Assembly: GCA_030544235.1 (NCBI GenBank)
Contig: CM060464.1
Span: 25,872,152 to 25,936,151, forward strand
Direction of reading: 5' to 3'
DNA from: Lepturacanthus savala
Lineage: Eukaryota; Chordata; Actinopteri; Scombriformes; Trichiuridae
DNA: 64,000 nt
Part shown: one piece after another, positions 48,417 through 62,856 of the stretch
How positions within the stretch are numbered: position 1 is the stretch's first letter
Layout of the letters: each line of letters starts with the position of its first letter
The notes under the pieces: generated by a model
The model's database searches: none
The model's input: the letters and a program-made list of their open reading frames with translations, nothing else
Told to the model about the DNA's origin: nothing
Program-made: the position numbers and the translations under genes

Positions 48417-49600
48417 ACACCACCCTCCATGTCTCTTTTGACTTTTGAGTTGCCGTTAGAGTTCAATCTGGTCTTCAAACATCTTTTTTTCACCCTCCCC
48501 CCAGCCTTATTGGTTTACTTTAATTAGTGATATTGAAGACAGGGGCAAATGAGGAGGGGCGGTGGTGTCGGTGGTGATGAGGAGGTGCGCGAGGAGGCGA
48601 GGGAGTGGGGTTGCGTGGCGTAAATACTGAAAACAAACAAGAGAAGTGAATGGGAGGATGGTGGCGGGTGCAGTCCTGATGCCGCTGCGCAGACGGAAGG
48701 GGACACATGGTGTAAGCAAACACTCATAATTGCATTAGATTCCCCTGGCACATGGTTAATCTAGCCTCCCCCTGTCCCAGAACACAACAGGACACATCTC
48801 CCGCTTCTCCCACTCTCTTTGTCACTCTCTCTCCTTTGCAAATTATTAATGTAAAACCTACAGTGCTGTCATTGATCGTTCAGCAGGCGCGATAGAGGAG
48901 TAATTATCATTTAGGAGAGTGAGGTACGGCATCTCAGTGTGCGTGTGTGTTTATTTGTACACCTACATAATTGTGTAGGTGTGTGCATGTGTGCTTGTGT
49001 GAGCATGCGTGCATCACATTTAACAGTTGTCCTGTTTGATATTTCATTCCTCAGCCCACATGTCTTGAGAGTATAAGCAAACACATTTGCCTGAATGGGA
49101 TGTTTCCTGAGCAAACGGGGAAAATCTGGCCTTGATGTGAATATCAGTGACAGTCAATGATAATTGGGATGGATTGTTTTTTTTTTCGCTCCTTATTGAG
49201 ATGTCTGGTGTACAGAGACCTTATAAAGTGACATTCACAGCCTGATATTATTTTTTTGAGAGGATTGGATATTGACGTTTTTCAGGCAACCTTTTCGGTG
49301 TCCTTTATTTAAAGCAGAGAAGCATCTGCTGTGGCTGTAAAAAGGTGGTGGTGTGATATCCATCATAACCGAAATCCACACATCTCCATTATAAATACTC
49401 CGAGCTAATACTATCAAATCTTTTTAAAGCATTTGTTTGCTACCACAAATGCACAGAACTTTCTTTTAAAGAGTTAGTTCAACAAAAGAGACCAGATTGC
49501 CATGTTTACTTGAATTTAGCTTGTTAATCAAAACTATAATGGCTCCACGTGTACAAGGCAAAGCTCTGCGTCTACCCAGTCTTTGCGAATTAGTAGTAAT
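48121..49600. other. gene-free stretch with candidate conserved blocks
   Basis: Contains a G+C-richer block at 48540-48720 and a complex unique block at 48780-48930 with a Hox-like AATTATTAATG and 'taattatcatt' motifs. No splice-compatible coding exon was found. Confidence 0.5.
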
Positions 49601-49604
49601 CTGT

Positions 49605-49712
49605 CTATTTGCACTCTCTGGTTGGATGCAAAACTGCAATTCGTTGTACTTGTACTACTATGTGCAGTTACAATAAACTTGAATCTTATCTAATCTAATC
49701 TATACTTTATCT
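49605..49712 (+). mobile_element. LINE 3' tail
   Basis: Contains 'ctgcaattcgttgtacttgt', then 'cagttacaataaacttgaat' and a (TCTAA)-type run at the end. This is the pattern of a very common fish non-LTR retrotransposon 3' end; only the tail is present. Confidence 0.6.
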
Positions 49713-52700
49713 ATTATTCAAGTGTTTGTGGATTTTCTAATTTGACATAACTTTACCTTTACATTGACATTGTCCTAATATTTAATTTGTATTTTTCAAT
49801 TTGAATTGCTGCTGTAAACCAGGTAAGAGTAATAGCATAATATGCTTAAAATAAATAGAATTACAAATATTACATTTTTTCTCACTTTGTTTTTTTTATT
49901 TATGTTTGCACAACAGTTAAGGCATTAGTACAATTAGTACAAACTGCAAATGCTAGTTGATATCCTGCAAAACTGTGTCACTTGCTCAAAATGAAGAGTT
50001 CATTCCGAGGTGAAAAGTCAAGACTCCATTACTTATGAAGAAATACTGTCATGTTTTCAATATGACTATAAGTTTATATATATATATATATATATAGCAA
50101 TTGATGCAATTTGTTGGGAAGAACCAGAACGAATTGCTACTATGATGCACACAAATGACTCATTGTTGTGGTGTTGTGTTTGACTGTTCTGCAAACGTTA
50201 ATAGTGATGCAAGAAAGTGACTGAGAAAAACTATAAAGTGTAAATATCAGAGCAAAGACTCTTGACCTCTAAATAATTTCTGTCCCTGGGAATTAAACTT
50301 CATTTTATATAGAGAAACACAGTGGATTCACTGTTAGTGAATGAAACTGGTGCCAAAGAGGCCTAAGCATGTTACCGCAAACAATAATGAAAGGGATGGT
50401 CAAGAAGAAGTCTCAGATCTCTGATGGTATTTAGCGGATATATAAGGCTTTGTGGGGAAGCCACAGTGCCAGAGGGTTTAAATTTGTGTGGCCCCGGGGC
50501 CAGTGTAACAGAAAATAAACAATGCTTCCCAGTGATTAGAACTTTATTAAGGTGGACAAAGTCCACAGCATAGATAGGGTCTGCGTTTGAGGAGTGGGCT
50601 GACTAACAAGTCCAGTTGACCTTTGATCGTCCACACTCATGACTAAATTTGTCCTGGGAGATTACTACTTCATCATTTTTACTTTTGTGATTTTATTTAT
50701 AAGCAAAAGGCAAAGGAATTCCTGCAGAATGATATGAGATGACTTCATAATTTAAAGCCCACTAATTAAATTTGTGTTATTACCTCTGCAATGCATACAA
50801 TTAGCTTCTATTGACCGCCCTATAATCACTACCACTTGGATTAGGAACTACTACCCACACAAAATGCTCCATCCCTAACGACTGACAAACAAACAACCCA
50901 AGAGGAGACAGGGAATAAAGGAGCGGGAACACCCACCGAGTTGCTTTCAAAGTAATATCCCCTAAACCCTGGACACCCCGACAAAGTCTGTCATGTCTAA
51001 CCTGGCTCCTCACCTGTTTGGGAGCAGCCAAATAGCCCAGGGTAATTCCTCATCCATCCCTGGGGCACTGGAGGCAGATTTACCCACCTCAGAGCTCTGT
51101 CCTGCCCTGACAAGTTGTTGTACTGCCGGGGCCCTTGGAACACCCACAGACGCTTTATATCTTTGTTTTAGGGCATTTCCCCTTAACCGAAATAACTTTC
51201 AGATTTTCTCAAAAGGAGAATCAGCATCAATTTCAGGATATTACAGGCAACAAATAGCCAATGTCTGCAAGGCACAGAAGCCTGATAACACATGCAAAAA
51301 CATCAAATTATCTTAGATCACGTGTAATAGAAGGTATCTGCATTAGGTGCAGAGGGGGGAGGGATCTCTGACACACATCTATTGGGTTGATTTAGCTCCA
51401 AAATAGTGGGTGGCGTGTTTGTGTGTGAAAGAAAAAAAATCTGATTAAGTAGAAAGATGTGCAGCTGATTGATTTCATCGTCCCTGTGTATTCGTGTCCC
51501 ACCTGGTTACTGCGCAAGCAAGGCCTCATCTCTTGGCTCATTAAGAAGGAGGGTTTAACGGCTTCTGCCCAGTGGCAGAAAGATCAGCGCACTAACCGGT
51601 AATTGGGTCTGCTTCAAGGAGAGCTTGAACTGGAAAATCGGTTGCAGTGTTGCTGTTTAATACGCGGTTGATGATTAGTTTGGAGAGATTTGCCTGCTCT
51701 GATTTTACTGTATTTCCTGAGTTGAAATCTGCAACTCTGCTCTGCGGAGCGGTTCACTATCACAAGTAAACCCATCTGTATGTAGAAACTACAGGTTCTG
51801 GATCAGATATAAGTTCACAATTTAGCTTGTGCTCTGGTGAGACAGTTGTCCTGTGAATGCAGTGGAGGTGTAGCTCCACCGGGGGGAGCAGTGCCGCACA
51901 AAATCAAGTGTTTCTGCAGGAGTTAGAAAGACAAAGATGAGCAAACATGGTGCGAGCTGAAACATGCACTGACTCACTCATCACCCATAAATGGCCTTTA
52001 ATTGTCAAGTTAATATGCACAGACTATTATGTTTGAAATATCTTTTACCACTCTTTAAAATTACTCTGAAAGCCCTTGACCCACTTGTCACATATACAGA
52101 TTATTTGATTATTGATAATAAAAAAAATTAAAAATAATAAATCCATATAAATGTGAGGAGGTGAGGATTTTAAAACATACAGCTTTGAGGATCACTATTT
52201 ACCTATAGGCTACATCCTATAATTTTATTGACTAGTATGAGCCACTTTACTACTCCCCATTTTGTTTAATTATATGAATTAAAGTATATAATCACTCATA
52301 ATTGGGCATAGATTAAAGTTTTAGATTACAATTAGTGATTGTCACAAATGTGCTGCTGCTGTATTACAGAGACCATATAACATAACAAATGTATTTAAAA
52401 TAATCATTTTATTAAGAAAATATATTAGATAGTTATTTAAATAGTGTATTCATTGCACCACAATTATGGCTTAAGGATCAACAGTCAATTTCTGCAACAA
52501 AATGGCTATAGTGTTGAACAAAATTCTAGAAAATTTGAAAGAGGTTTCTTATTAGGTTTATTGATATATTTATATAAGCATGTGTATTTGTACCTTTTTA
52601 TCAACTTCAAAGAGTACCTTCCTTCACACCGCAAATACAAATGTGAATCTGGAGATTTTGCTATTTCTGTAGATATTTCCTTAAAATATAAGGTTCTCCA

Positions 52701-53162
52701 AATGACATTCTGCTTCAAAAAGTCTGCTTCAAAAGTCTTCTAAAATCTCAGATTGTGTTCTGTTTTTCTTTCTCGTGTCAATCAGCTGTCTTACCTTCGT
52801 CACGTTTTAAGTCAAACTAAGAAAAAATCATTTTAGACCTGAAATGCATGGGTTAGAAAACTGCTGGGTTAATATAAACTGTCAGGATGGTCTAAAATTG
52901 GCAGCCTCTCAGAGCCATTAGCCTGTCTCTTATCTGCCAACTGTAACCACATTAATCATGTGGCTGCTTCAAGCTTTTAAATATTCTCCAAACCTTCATG
53001 TTCACAAAATGCCTCTGCTCAGATAAGAAATGAAAATTAGAACAGCATTAAACGGAGCCTGGTCAATTTGCTACAGTAGAAGCTATTTATCTTGATTTGC
53101 ATGAAGAGACTGTGGACTCCTTCAGAATGTTTTATCTTTGACAAGCCTTTTTTCTTGCATTG

Positions 53163-53202
<40 letters not shown>

Positions 53203-54964
53203 ATCAACATGTGCATAAACACTGTTGAAGTACAATTTCAGATGACTACATCTGAACTTTGTTTTATTCTTACCACGCGTGAAATTGATTTCCTTTCAAA
53301 GATCCTTCCCCTACTCTTTTCCTCATTTAGACATTTTGTTTGTTTTGATTGGAATCCCTAAAATCCTCTTTCACTCTGCTAAGAGTAAAATAACTTATTA
53401 ACTAAAACACAATAATTCCCCATGAGCATCCCTCACTGAAGCTTTTTGCCAAGATATTTCCTCTTGTCCATAATATTTTTTATTTTTTGAGCCTTAATTA
53501 ACAGAATGAGGATTTAGTGTCCTCCAATCGTATCACTTGAGAACAATTCTGAACCCTCAGAGACTTCACATCCAAATGAAAATGAACAACCAAAATATAT
53601 AATCTTAATTAAAACACCCTCAAGACTCTAGTAGCCCTTTTGAAAACTGAATACTACATCCAAGTGTGGGTGTGTGTGTTCTGTGTTCTGACCATGGACC
53701 GTGCTTCCTTCAGAAACTGACTTTTGGTCGGGTCAGATGAAGCAGCACAACATAGCAAAACGATTATCCATGTCAGCCATAAAACACACTCAAAAGAGCA
53801 TTCTCATCTCTTTAAAGCAGGGCCATGACCTCAACTATTTAAAGGTGTGGAGAAACATGGAATAACTTCTTAAAAACATATAAACTTCTACAAAAAGAAT
53901 GAAAAATAACACTGCTAAACAAATTACCTTTATATTGCTGTTTTGCTGTATATTTACTGTTTACAACATCAGAACATTTTAATAATCATCTTTCATCTTT
54001 GTTTTCAATAGCAAATAGTTAAACAAAAGGTTTAACTGGACTTTTTAAATCAGTGTATGTGTGTGTTTGCAATGTCTCTTTTATAAGCCCCATAACTCCA
54101 AGTCTCAGCTTGGTTTCAGAGTAAAATATAATCAATTCTGACCGAATACTAAAACATGTATAAGACATTTTCTGTCAAAAAAAATCTTAGTATACAGATT
54201 AAATACGGAAAGACAGTTAAAATGCAATTGGAGGTTTTGCAGACCTAAATTTATGCAGCTTCCAGTGAGGAATCCATTGTACATTAGTGATGGATGACGC
54301 AGATGGATCAAAATCTCATGTTGAATAAAAGATCAATAGCGGTCCGATGAATAAATATAGTTTTTGTCATTTGACCATCAGAAAGCCTCCATTTAGTTTT
54401 ATTTCTTTGCCAAAAAAACACTTTAAAACAAAAAAGTGAGGAGCACCTCTTGTACGTGCGCTTTAGCAACTCAAAGCAGGTCCGTATCAGGCCTGGAGAA
54501 GCTGTCTCGACTAAGTTATGACCACGACGAGTGAATTATGTCTGCTTTCTGGGGAAGGTGTGCTTACAAAGTATTCAGTGGAAAACACATCATAAAGTTT
54601 TATGACGTCAAGACACGGGTGCAAGGAAAGCACAATAAATCTTTTTCAGGATCCATTCGCTGGCCATATGAGTCGTCTGTCAGGTGGAGGAGGTCTCAGT
54701 AAAAGGCGTGTGACCGCTCAGCAGGTGTGATCCTACACTCTAAAAAATCTGGGTGCAGCAAAGCTCTGATTTGAACGATTCATCTCATGTTAGAATCACC
54801 AATGTGCATGAAAAATTTTAAATAGTGTGCATGTTTCAGCTAGTGGTGGAATATAACATAGTACATTTACAATCTTGAGGTACTTCACTTAGAGTATTTC
54901 ACTTTTAAGATACTTTGCACTCTTATTTGACAGCTTTAGTTACAAGCTGCTTTTCTGATGAGTA

Positions 54965-54967
<3 letters not shown>
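49713..54967. other. gene-free stretch with candidate conserved blocks
   Basis: No supported exon. The unique block at 51420-51760 (e.g. 'gtgcagctgattgatttcat', 'ctggttactgcgcaagcaag') is free of simple repeats and base-balanced, unlike its AT-rich surroundings. A (GT)n run lies at 53164-53201 and a short (AT)n at 50077-50095. Confidence 0.5.
53164..53201. repeat. (GT)n microsatellite
   Basis: About 38 bases of uninterrupted GT. Confidence 0.95.

Positions 54968-55051
<84 letters not shown>
54968..55051. repeat. (AT)n microsatellite
   Basis: About 84 bases of pure AT, self-complementary and able to extrude a hairpin. Confidence 0.97.
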
Positions 55052-55054
<3 letters not shown>

Positions 55055-56757
55055 ACATGGTCAGTTTATAAATACACATTATTTCCCTTCATTTAAATCC
55101 CAATATAAATTAACATTAGATTCACCTTGACAACATTAAAATGCTGCTTACCTGTACATGTCAATAAATGAGTATTAAAATTCCAATAATATATATAAAC
55201 TGTATACTGTTAAATATAACACCGAATGGGGCTATTAGTTTTTTTTGTAATTTTTTGTGTCTTTGTAATTAATTAATCTATTTAACGTGTTAAAATGACA
55301 GCTCTAGTAGTTATATAACAATATAATTGAGTAATAAACCTTCCACCAGTTTCAACTTCATTTCAGGTAAACCCAGGGAGATTACCTCATTGTCTTTCTC
55401 ATTTACGAGACAGGCCTGACAAAATTGCAGTGAAAATCACATAAGTGCTAAGCTGAAAAGTGCTGATTCGTCAGCAATCAGACGGTCCACAACAGCAACA
55501 AGCCAGCAGGTAACAAACCTGAAGACATCTTGGATAAACACACAAAACCTTATTTCGTATTGTTGTGTTGTATTGTGCAGTGAATGCACCAAATATTAAG
55601 TATACTATAGAATGCAATGCATCTCTGCATAAACAAATGGACATCTAAAGGACCTGGTTAATGGCTGGGAAAATTCCCTTGGTTATGGGAAGCACAGCAT
55701 TCCTCATAATGTTTGTGCTTTAATGTGTACACAATATTTGTACAAACAGCAGGCCTCATACATGTTCATACTATTCCAGGGGGTTTCCAGTGATCTGTTA
55801 GTGCAGTGTGTGGTTACATGGAGGTAAGAGAGGATTAACCTTCAAAGAACTTTGTCTGTTGTTGTGTATAATTAGGATAATCTGGAGGGTTACAGTTAAA
55901 AAAGGAGCCCTTTCTGTATTCTTGTTGTGATATGGAGGCGGCTTCTGTGTCAACAGTAAATTCCAACTTTTTTCCTCTCTCATTAATCTAAAGCTGCACC
56001 AACAAAGCAATTTAAAGAAAACAGACACTTTAAATGTTTGCTCTGCAGTCTGTGAATCAGTTTTTTTTTTATTTGATATCGTACAAAAACAGAGTTAAAA
56101 GCATTCAGCCCCTTTTAATTGCACTATTCAGCTCTATAATGAATCTAAAGCTGACTGAAATCTTACAGTTGAAACAGTCTATTTCAGAAAACACATGAGG
56201 ACTTTTTTCATTAAGTTGAACACCACAGCTTCTAGATGTTTGGTAAGGTTATGCACATCCTGCCAGCCATCTTGGAGCTTCATCTGAAAATTCCAGTAGT
56301 TTGTTAACTGAAGACAATTAGCTAGATGCTAATTTCTGTGCTGTTTCCGGATGCAAATCGAACATTTTCCTACTAGTTTAATTCCAGTTTTCAGCTGCTT
56401 TACTTCACATTTCATCTAATATCATATCCACACTACCAGATCTATTTAGTAAAAGCAAGGCCAAGCAATGACACATGCATGATAAAGCAGGTGGATGGTT
56501 AATTAGCTGACTAATGAAGCCAAAAAATGTCAACTTATTGCACCTGAGCCAGTTGTCCTCAAGGTCATATTATTTTGAATTTTGGTCTATCATTGCTATC
56601 GTTACCATCGGTTCGCACCAAACTTATCATGCTCAACATTCAGCTTGTAGTGATCTCATGGCTGCATGGAGATTTGTGATATTTGTAGTATTACGCTCCG
56701 GCTTGTACCACTGAGGCCTCCCTGCTGACTAAACATGGAGGCACAGTGACAAATACA
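55052..56757. other. gene-free stretch
   Basis: AT-rich unique DNA with no supported exon and no recognised repeat. Confidence 0.5.
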
Positions 56758-56835
56758 ACTCTCACTCACTCACTCACTCACTCACTCACTCACTCACTCA
56801 CTCACTCACTCACTCACTCACTCACTCACTCACTC
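56758..56835. repeat. (ACTC)n microsatellite
   Basis: About 19 units of ACTC in a row. Confidence 0.97.
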
Positions 56836-59421
56836 TGCAGCTATTTCAGCATGTAAGAATATACAACTGTTGCAGCAACAGCCAGCCGGTTGGCCGGTCA
56901 GCTGTTGATTGAAGGATCACTAGTGAGATGGGACGTTGCCAAATCCAAAAGGTGCAGAGATGGAGATAAATAGCTGTGGGGCTCCTCAGCATTACCGAGC
57001 CATAACACCCGGCGAGGAGCCCTCTGCTGCAGGCGGGCCAAAGAGTAACCTCCGCAGTTAGGAAGAAGGATAGTGGTCGGTCCCCGACGACAGGTAAAAA
57101 GATGCAGTTGACACAAACTGTCACCCAACTCCCAGGGTGCACCGATGCCGAGGATTTGCAGTCTGCAATATTGGCACAGGCTGTTAGCATGAGAAGTAGA
57201 AGGGTCGGCTCCAACAAAACTAATAATGTCTAATATGTTCTTTACACTGTAAGCGATGTGAGTGTGTATATTTGTCAGTATGTTGAAGGACGGAGCTCTG
57301 TCATTAACCAAAATAAAAAAAAAGAGGCTTCACTACTTATCTGGAAAACAGACGATCAAAAAAATCTTTTTCTAGGGAGGTTTTCTTCAAATCGACGTGT
57401 CTTTTGAACACTGGATAATGAGCTTTTTGGCACTGGCTGCTTTGGACTGATTCACTCTCTCACCGGGTAATTAATCAACCAGAGCCCTCTGAGGAACAAT
57501 AGCATTGTTGAGCTAGCTCTCTTAGGCCAAAAAGACCAGAGTTAACATTTGCTTTGGACTGGTGTGACCCTGCAGCATGATAACAGAGATAATATGACTT
57601 GGAACATGCTGTATGATGCAGGTATGTGACCTTTAAGTGAGGAGAATTTTGGAAGTCAAGAATTCAAATACATACTGGTGTTTTTCATCTAGGCAATCAG
57701 CATTTTGTTGATGTAGACACCTCACATTCTAACTGTGCCGTGACTTTTCACTGTGACACAAACTAATGAACGTTTTATGAAATTAGTATCTCTAAATGTT
57801 AAAACATATATATTTAGAATTTTTATTGAAGGTATGAATTAAACAACACAAACTCTATATAATATATATATTTATAATATAATATAATAGTTTGGTTTCA
57901 TATGCTTATCCCTTACATACTGTCCATATTCCTCATTCATAATTGCTTTCAGAAAGTAAATAGAGATAATATTCTTTAGTTTTAGAATTATTTGTGTATG
58001 GAAAGAAAAAAAATCACAGTCACTCTATATTATGGTCTTTTGTAATATAAAAGAGGACAACATAATCATCATGATCACCATGATTTCAGAGAACATTATA
58101 AAATGTGAAGTGCTGAATATCAATAAATTATTTGTGGTGTTCCCATTTGGATCTTGTTTTCCTAGATCCAAAGTTTATCTTTAACACATAACAGATAAAT
58201 GTTCTCGGCATTACGTTCTTCCTTGCAGTCACATGCAGAAGTAGTTTTTTTTAAGCGCGACTGGATGAATTTGCAGAGGGATTCCATGAAAGCCTGCTGC
58301 CTACAAACTTAAAGAATGCTCGAGACGAGACCTCCCATTTATGTGTATTTGTGTGTACATTCACACGGGCGCATTTGTACATGTTTCTGTGAAGGCATGT
58401 GTCCATACCTGTGCATTTTAAATAACTCTGCCCAGAATGTATAGTACAATGTTTCCAGTAATTTTACATCGTCATCACAATCTATTCATACATTTTTGTC
58501 TATATTTATAAATTTGTTGATTTTGGCTCTTTAATACTATACTTTTGTATTTGTGATGGAAACAAACAAACCAAAACTACAAGTGAATGAAGTAAATTAA
58601 ATCTGATAAAAATTTTCTTGAATATTTACAAATAATAAAAAAACTACTTCTATATGTTCATACAACATTCATTATTTAATATATTATATATGTTATATTT
58701 TATTATTAATGTATTATTGTATATTTACTAAGTAATATGTCTTAATGGTATTATATCAAAAAGCAGAGACATCAGGCATGTATAGAAATAAATTAATAGT
58801 TATTCTATTAATTACATCATGTACAGAAATGTAATAATTTACATCTCCTTGGCACTTGCTGGAATATTACTATCATCATATTTTTATTCATTACTCTGAG
58901 ATTTATTGTATTAGTGGAAATATATTAAGATTAAGAAATATATTAAGAAGTAACTGAGTAAATCTGATATGATGTGAACAAAGAAAAAAAAATTGAAACC
59001 TTAAACATCACATCATTGGTGTCTTGTTCATTAACGGCACAGTTGTGAAATACACATTTTTAATAAAAAATCATTGTTATTGTTGTGTTGTGTATGGGTG
59101 TGAGAATACATTTACATACACTCTCACATAAATCAAACATAATAAGAGAAACATGTGATGACTAATTAAAAATTGCTGCCTACATTCTTTGTCTATGTGC
59201 CAAAGGGCTGACTTTTCGCCACCCGATGGCGGTATGCGAGTACTTTTCCTGGTGGCCCTTGATTGGCACGCTGATAATAACTAGATCTGGGGTGAAACAT
59301 TTTATACCCAAGACATATTGCCCAATTGATACTTCTCTATTAGATAACATTTATCCCTGAGGGCAGCCAAAACGTACACAGGTTGTTGCGATACTACTGC
59401 TGGGTAGCCATTAGCCTAGCC
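56836..59421. other. gene-free stretch
   Basis: Unique DNA. The block at 56880-57560 is base-balanced and could hold regulatory sequence. The rest, especially 57780-59160, is very AT-rich. A CTCF-like GCCACCCGATGGCGG lies at 59218-59232. No exon is supported. Confidence 0.5.
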
Positions 59422-59635
59422 CAGGGGTCGGCAACCCAGCTCCTAGAGAGCTGCTGTCGGTGCAGGTTTTTGTTCCAACCAAGCCTTTACACACCTGATT
59501 CCACTAAACAACCATTAGAGTCTTTAATTAGGACCCTCATTAGTAGCATCAGATGTGTTACTGCTTGGTTGGAACAAAAACCTGCACCCGCTGCAGCTCA
59601 CTAGGACCAGGGTTGCCGACCCTTGGCCACCAGCA
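59422..59635. mobile_element. palindromic hAT-type MITE, older copy
   Basis: Inverted ends (CAGGGGTCGGCAACCC and GGTTGCCGACCCTTG) and the shared 'tttgttccaaccaag' arm show it is a relative of 46363-46565. The flanks GCCTAGCC and GCCACCAG no longer match well, so it is older or rearranged. Confidence 0.85.
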
Positions 59636-62600
59636 GCTGGCTCTCTGCTACACTTGTATGATGCATTCTACCTTGGGAAGTATAGCTCCACTTGGTAAAA
59701 AAGTCAGGTATCATACAAATGCTGTTTTTTGATGGGGCATCATCTTGGTGGCACAGTTTTACACAACATGTGTTGCTCTAAACACATGTATGAAATGTGT
59801 GATGTTTTGATGGCCATTGCTACAGAGAACAGAAACATGATATATGGCTGTCAGATTCCACAGCACTTACAGTTTGAACATTTAAACAGGGAGGGAAAAG
59901 GAAGACTCAAGTGTGTAACAGTGATAAATAGGGAAGTTAGTATCTGTTGGTTTAAATGAATAAATCACATTGGCGATGCCAGACACACAACTATGGAAAT
60001 ATTTGGCGCCTGCTTTGTGAGTTTTCCTCACAGTAAATACAGAAAAGAAACCTCAAAACAAAACAGTCGAGAGGATAACCATTGATCCCCATCTAAGCCA
60101 CTCTCAATCACACTTAAACGGGGCGGCTTCTCCTACCAGAGGAACCAGCACAAACCTTTAAGTCGACAGCTAATGCCCGGTTTAGTTCTCTCTCTCTTTC
60201 TTTTCCTCCTCAAAACTGCCATGCTACAACTTAATACCAGACGAGCTCACGCTGAGAGGCTGGGAGGTGCTATTAAGGCCTGACTCCACACACTCAGCCT
60301 TTGTCTTTTGCTTTCCATTTTGTTGTCGCTATTCTTCGTGTCGCCCCCTCCAATTTCTCTCATGCGGGTCACTGAACCCCAGGACAAAGTGTGTCTGCCC
60401 CACCTCCTGATCCTCAGTTGCCAACCCTGAGACCACCACGCCACACACAACGCTGGAGGATGACATTTCCTCACCCTCGAGGCCGCCCCCCAGTTCCCCT
60501 GTCTCCCATAATCCAATCAGCAAGGCCTGAGTTTTTCTAATATACTGGTGGTCTCATACTCTGACTTTATCCCTGCAGCTGTGCCGGACTGCTCATTGGC
60601 AAGATTAGGGCCTCTGCAGCTCCTCTGATCATGTATTTCAATATGAATGGGACCAATAAGGGGGTGGATTACGGCTTAGTTACTTTGGAAATCCAAGGCC
60701 CCCCTTTGATGCCCCCGAGTTTGAACGGCAATGGCAGAACCCCGCCTGGTCGGCATGGCGTGGCGGCAACGCCACCTGGCAGTCAAATGTTTGCTCATAT
60801 GCGCTCATTAAACAACACCACACTGGCATTGTGGGTACTGACTGCGGACCCGATGGCAAATCTTGGCCGTGACCAGATGGTGCCATCACCAGTATGCCAG
60901 GTGGGGTTCGTCGTTGCCACTTGTGAGATGCCTCATGGACGAAGGATGGAGGGGGAAGGGGGGGGAGGGAGGAAGAGAAGTGTGGACAGAGCATGTTGCC
61001 AACTAGAAAGAGAGCAAACAAACACACATTCCCGTTACGTCCGCTGTGAAACACACACACAACCACACACACTTGTCTTCTTTTTCTATCTGCATCACTG
61101 AGTCTCTTTGCATGCACAGCTAAAGCATATGATGTAAACGCGCATTCATTGAAGAATAATCACTATATTAATCAGATGGAATCTCTTGTGGCCACTCGAC
61201 ATCACCTGCATGTATAATTGCACCTGAAATTGCTTCCAACCAACACGATTTCACACACTGAGGTGAGAGCGTAAGGCCCCACCACAGCTTTTCATTAGTT
61301 GTTGAGGCCCGTGTTGTCTTCTCCGCGTCTCTGGGCCCTTTGTGTGTGAAGTGTTAGAGGTGATTAATATTTGTTTTTCCTTCTCTGTGGGAGAGGAAGA
61401 CCCGACTGATCCACTGTGACCCCTCCATAATCCCGACCCAGTCTCCCCGCTTCCTTCCCTACCTCCACCCCATACCCCATCGTGTCAGACCAGGCGATCA
61501 CACAGGGGCCAGAGCTATTTAATGCCCATGATAACAAGTTTCTTTTTACGAGGGGCAGTGAGTTTTATATCCCTACTCCAAGAAATGACACTAAAATACT
61601 GCTGTGAAGACAGGTGACGGAGTTGCTTAGAAACTGCAAACAAACCAGACTTTGACAGACAGACAGACGAGCGTCAACCTGCACTATCGTTATGTTGATC
61701 TTGTTTCCTAAAATAAATGTTTCAATGTCATGTTGAAAACTATACATGTATGTCAAAATTTTTGGAAAAGCTACTGAACTGGCCCCTGCGGCTGTTATAC
61801 ATGGCTCCCTATGTAGTTTGGACAGTTTGGACAGGTGAAGGAAGTATCTTCCTTACAGAAAACAGGAGGATATCCTCTATGAATTGGGCTGAAATGGCCA
61901 GGTTGAGGGTTTTTTGGGGGCTTTGTTGAGGCCAGTGGAGGGGGTATCTTGAAGGATTGAGTGGCTCGCGGGGTCTATTGAGGACTTGATCCTGTTGACA
62001 GATATACTGCTCCCTTTGTGACCACATGGCTGTGATGGAAATGGCAGGTGCAGTATGGGTACCCGATGGAAAAAAAAAATCCTTTCTAGCGTTGTGTTTC
62101 AGTGGTTGTAAAAACACAGCTGTTTTCAGCTTTCTGAAACGGCTGCGCATTCGGTTTCCAATTCTCTCCAGCTCCTTGTTGCCTTGTTGGCGTAGTCGCT
62201 AAACTCGCAAACACAGTCTTATGGTCTTAGCTCTTTATAAGAGCTTTAGTTGGAAAAAATGTACAGATCAGTATTAACGATCAACACTGTTAGATGAAAG
62301 CTCTTAGCAACTGGCTCAAAACCTGCCTCAGAGTAACTGATAGTAATGGGAAACTGCTTGGCTATTTAACACACACACTCACACGTATCACTGTATCACA
62401 GGGTAGAAGAGAAAAAGTAAGCCATTCCTGAACTGAAAGAAAACAGGTATTTTATTCAGATAAGGTAATGTAATTATGCTACAAAACCATAGACAAGAAC
62501 ACAACTGTGAAACACAATACGGCCGACTGTTTAATTTTAGCATTAATGTATAATGATCAAGTTACTGTAATTTATTTTTTATTGTTTCTAAAAAAAAATA

Positions 62601-62765
62601 AATATGCTTCTTATTCAGTACCATGGTCATATAAAGCTTATATATAAACCCTTTGAATTGGCATTTTAGACATGTAGATGACAGCTAATTACCCACCAGA
62701 ACTGACATACATTTACAAATCATTGAATCATGAATTCATTAATGTTTTTGTGTTTTTACGTATTA

Positions 62766-62768
<3 letters not shown>
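59636..62768. other. gene-free stretch with candidate conserved blocks
   Basis: The G+C here is higher than in the preceding 20 kb. The block at 60540-60960 is open in one frame on each strand but has no splice sites or recognisable domain. The block at 61256-61560 is also unique and base-balanced. No coding exon is claimed. Confidence 0.45.

Positions 62769-62854
<86 letters not shown>
62769..62854. repeat. (AT)n microsatellite
   Basis: About 86 bases of pure AT. Confidence 0.97.

Positions 62855-62856
<2 letters not shown>

Noticed and set aside
48507..48751. Three overlapping minus-strand frames rich in Pro, His and Arg
   Set aside because: Overlapping frames in one GC-skewed stretch, no splice sites or homology; composition artefact.
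56846..57311. Two overlapping minus-strand frames of 123 and 137 codons
   Set aside because: Mutually overlapping in different frames, no recognisable protein, no convincing splice signals.
60631..61117. 156- and 145-codon frames on opposite strands
   Set aside because: Both strands are open in the same GC-rich DNA; no domain and no splice context. Kept only as a candidate non-coding block.
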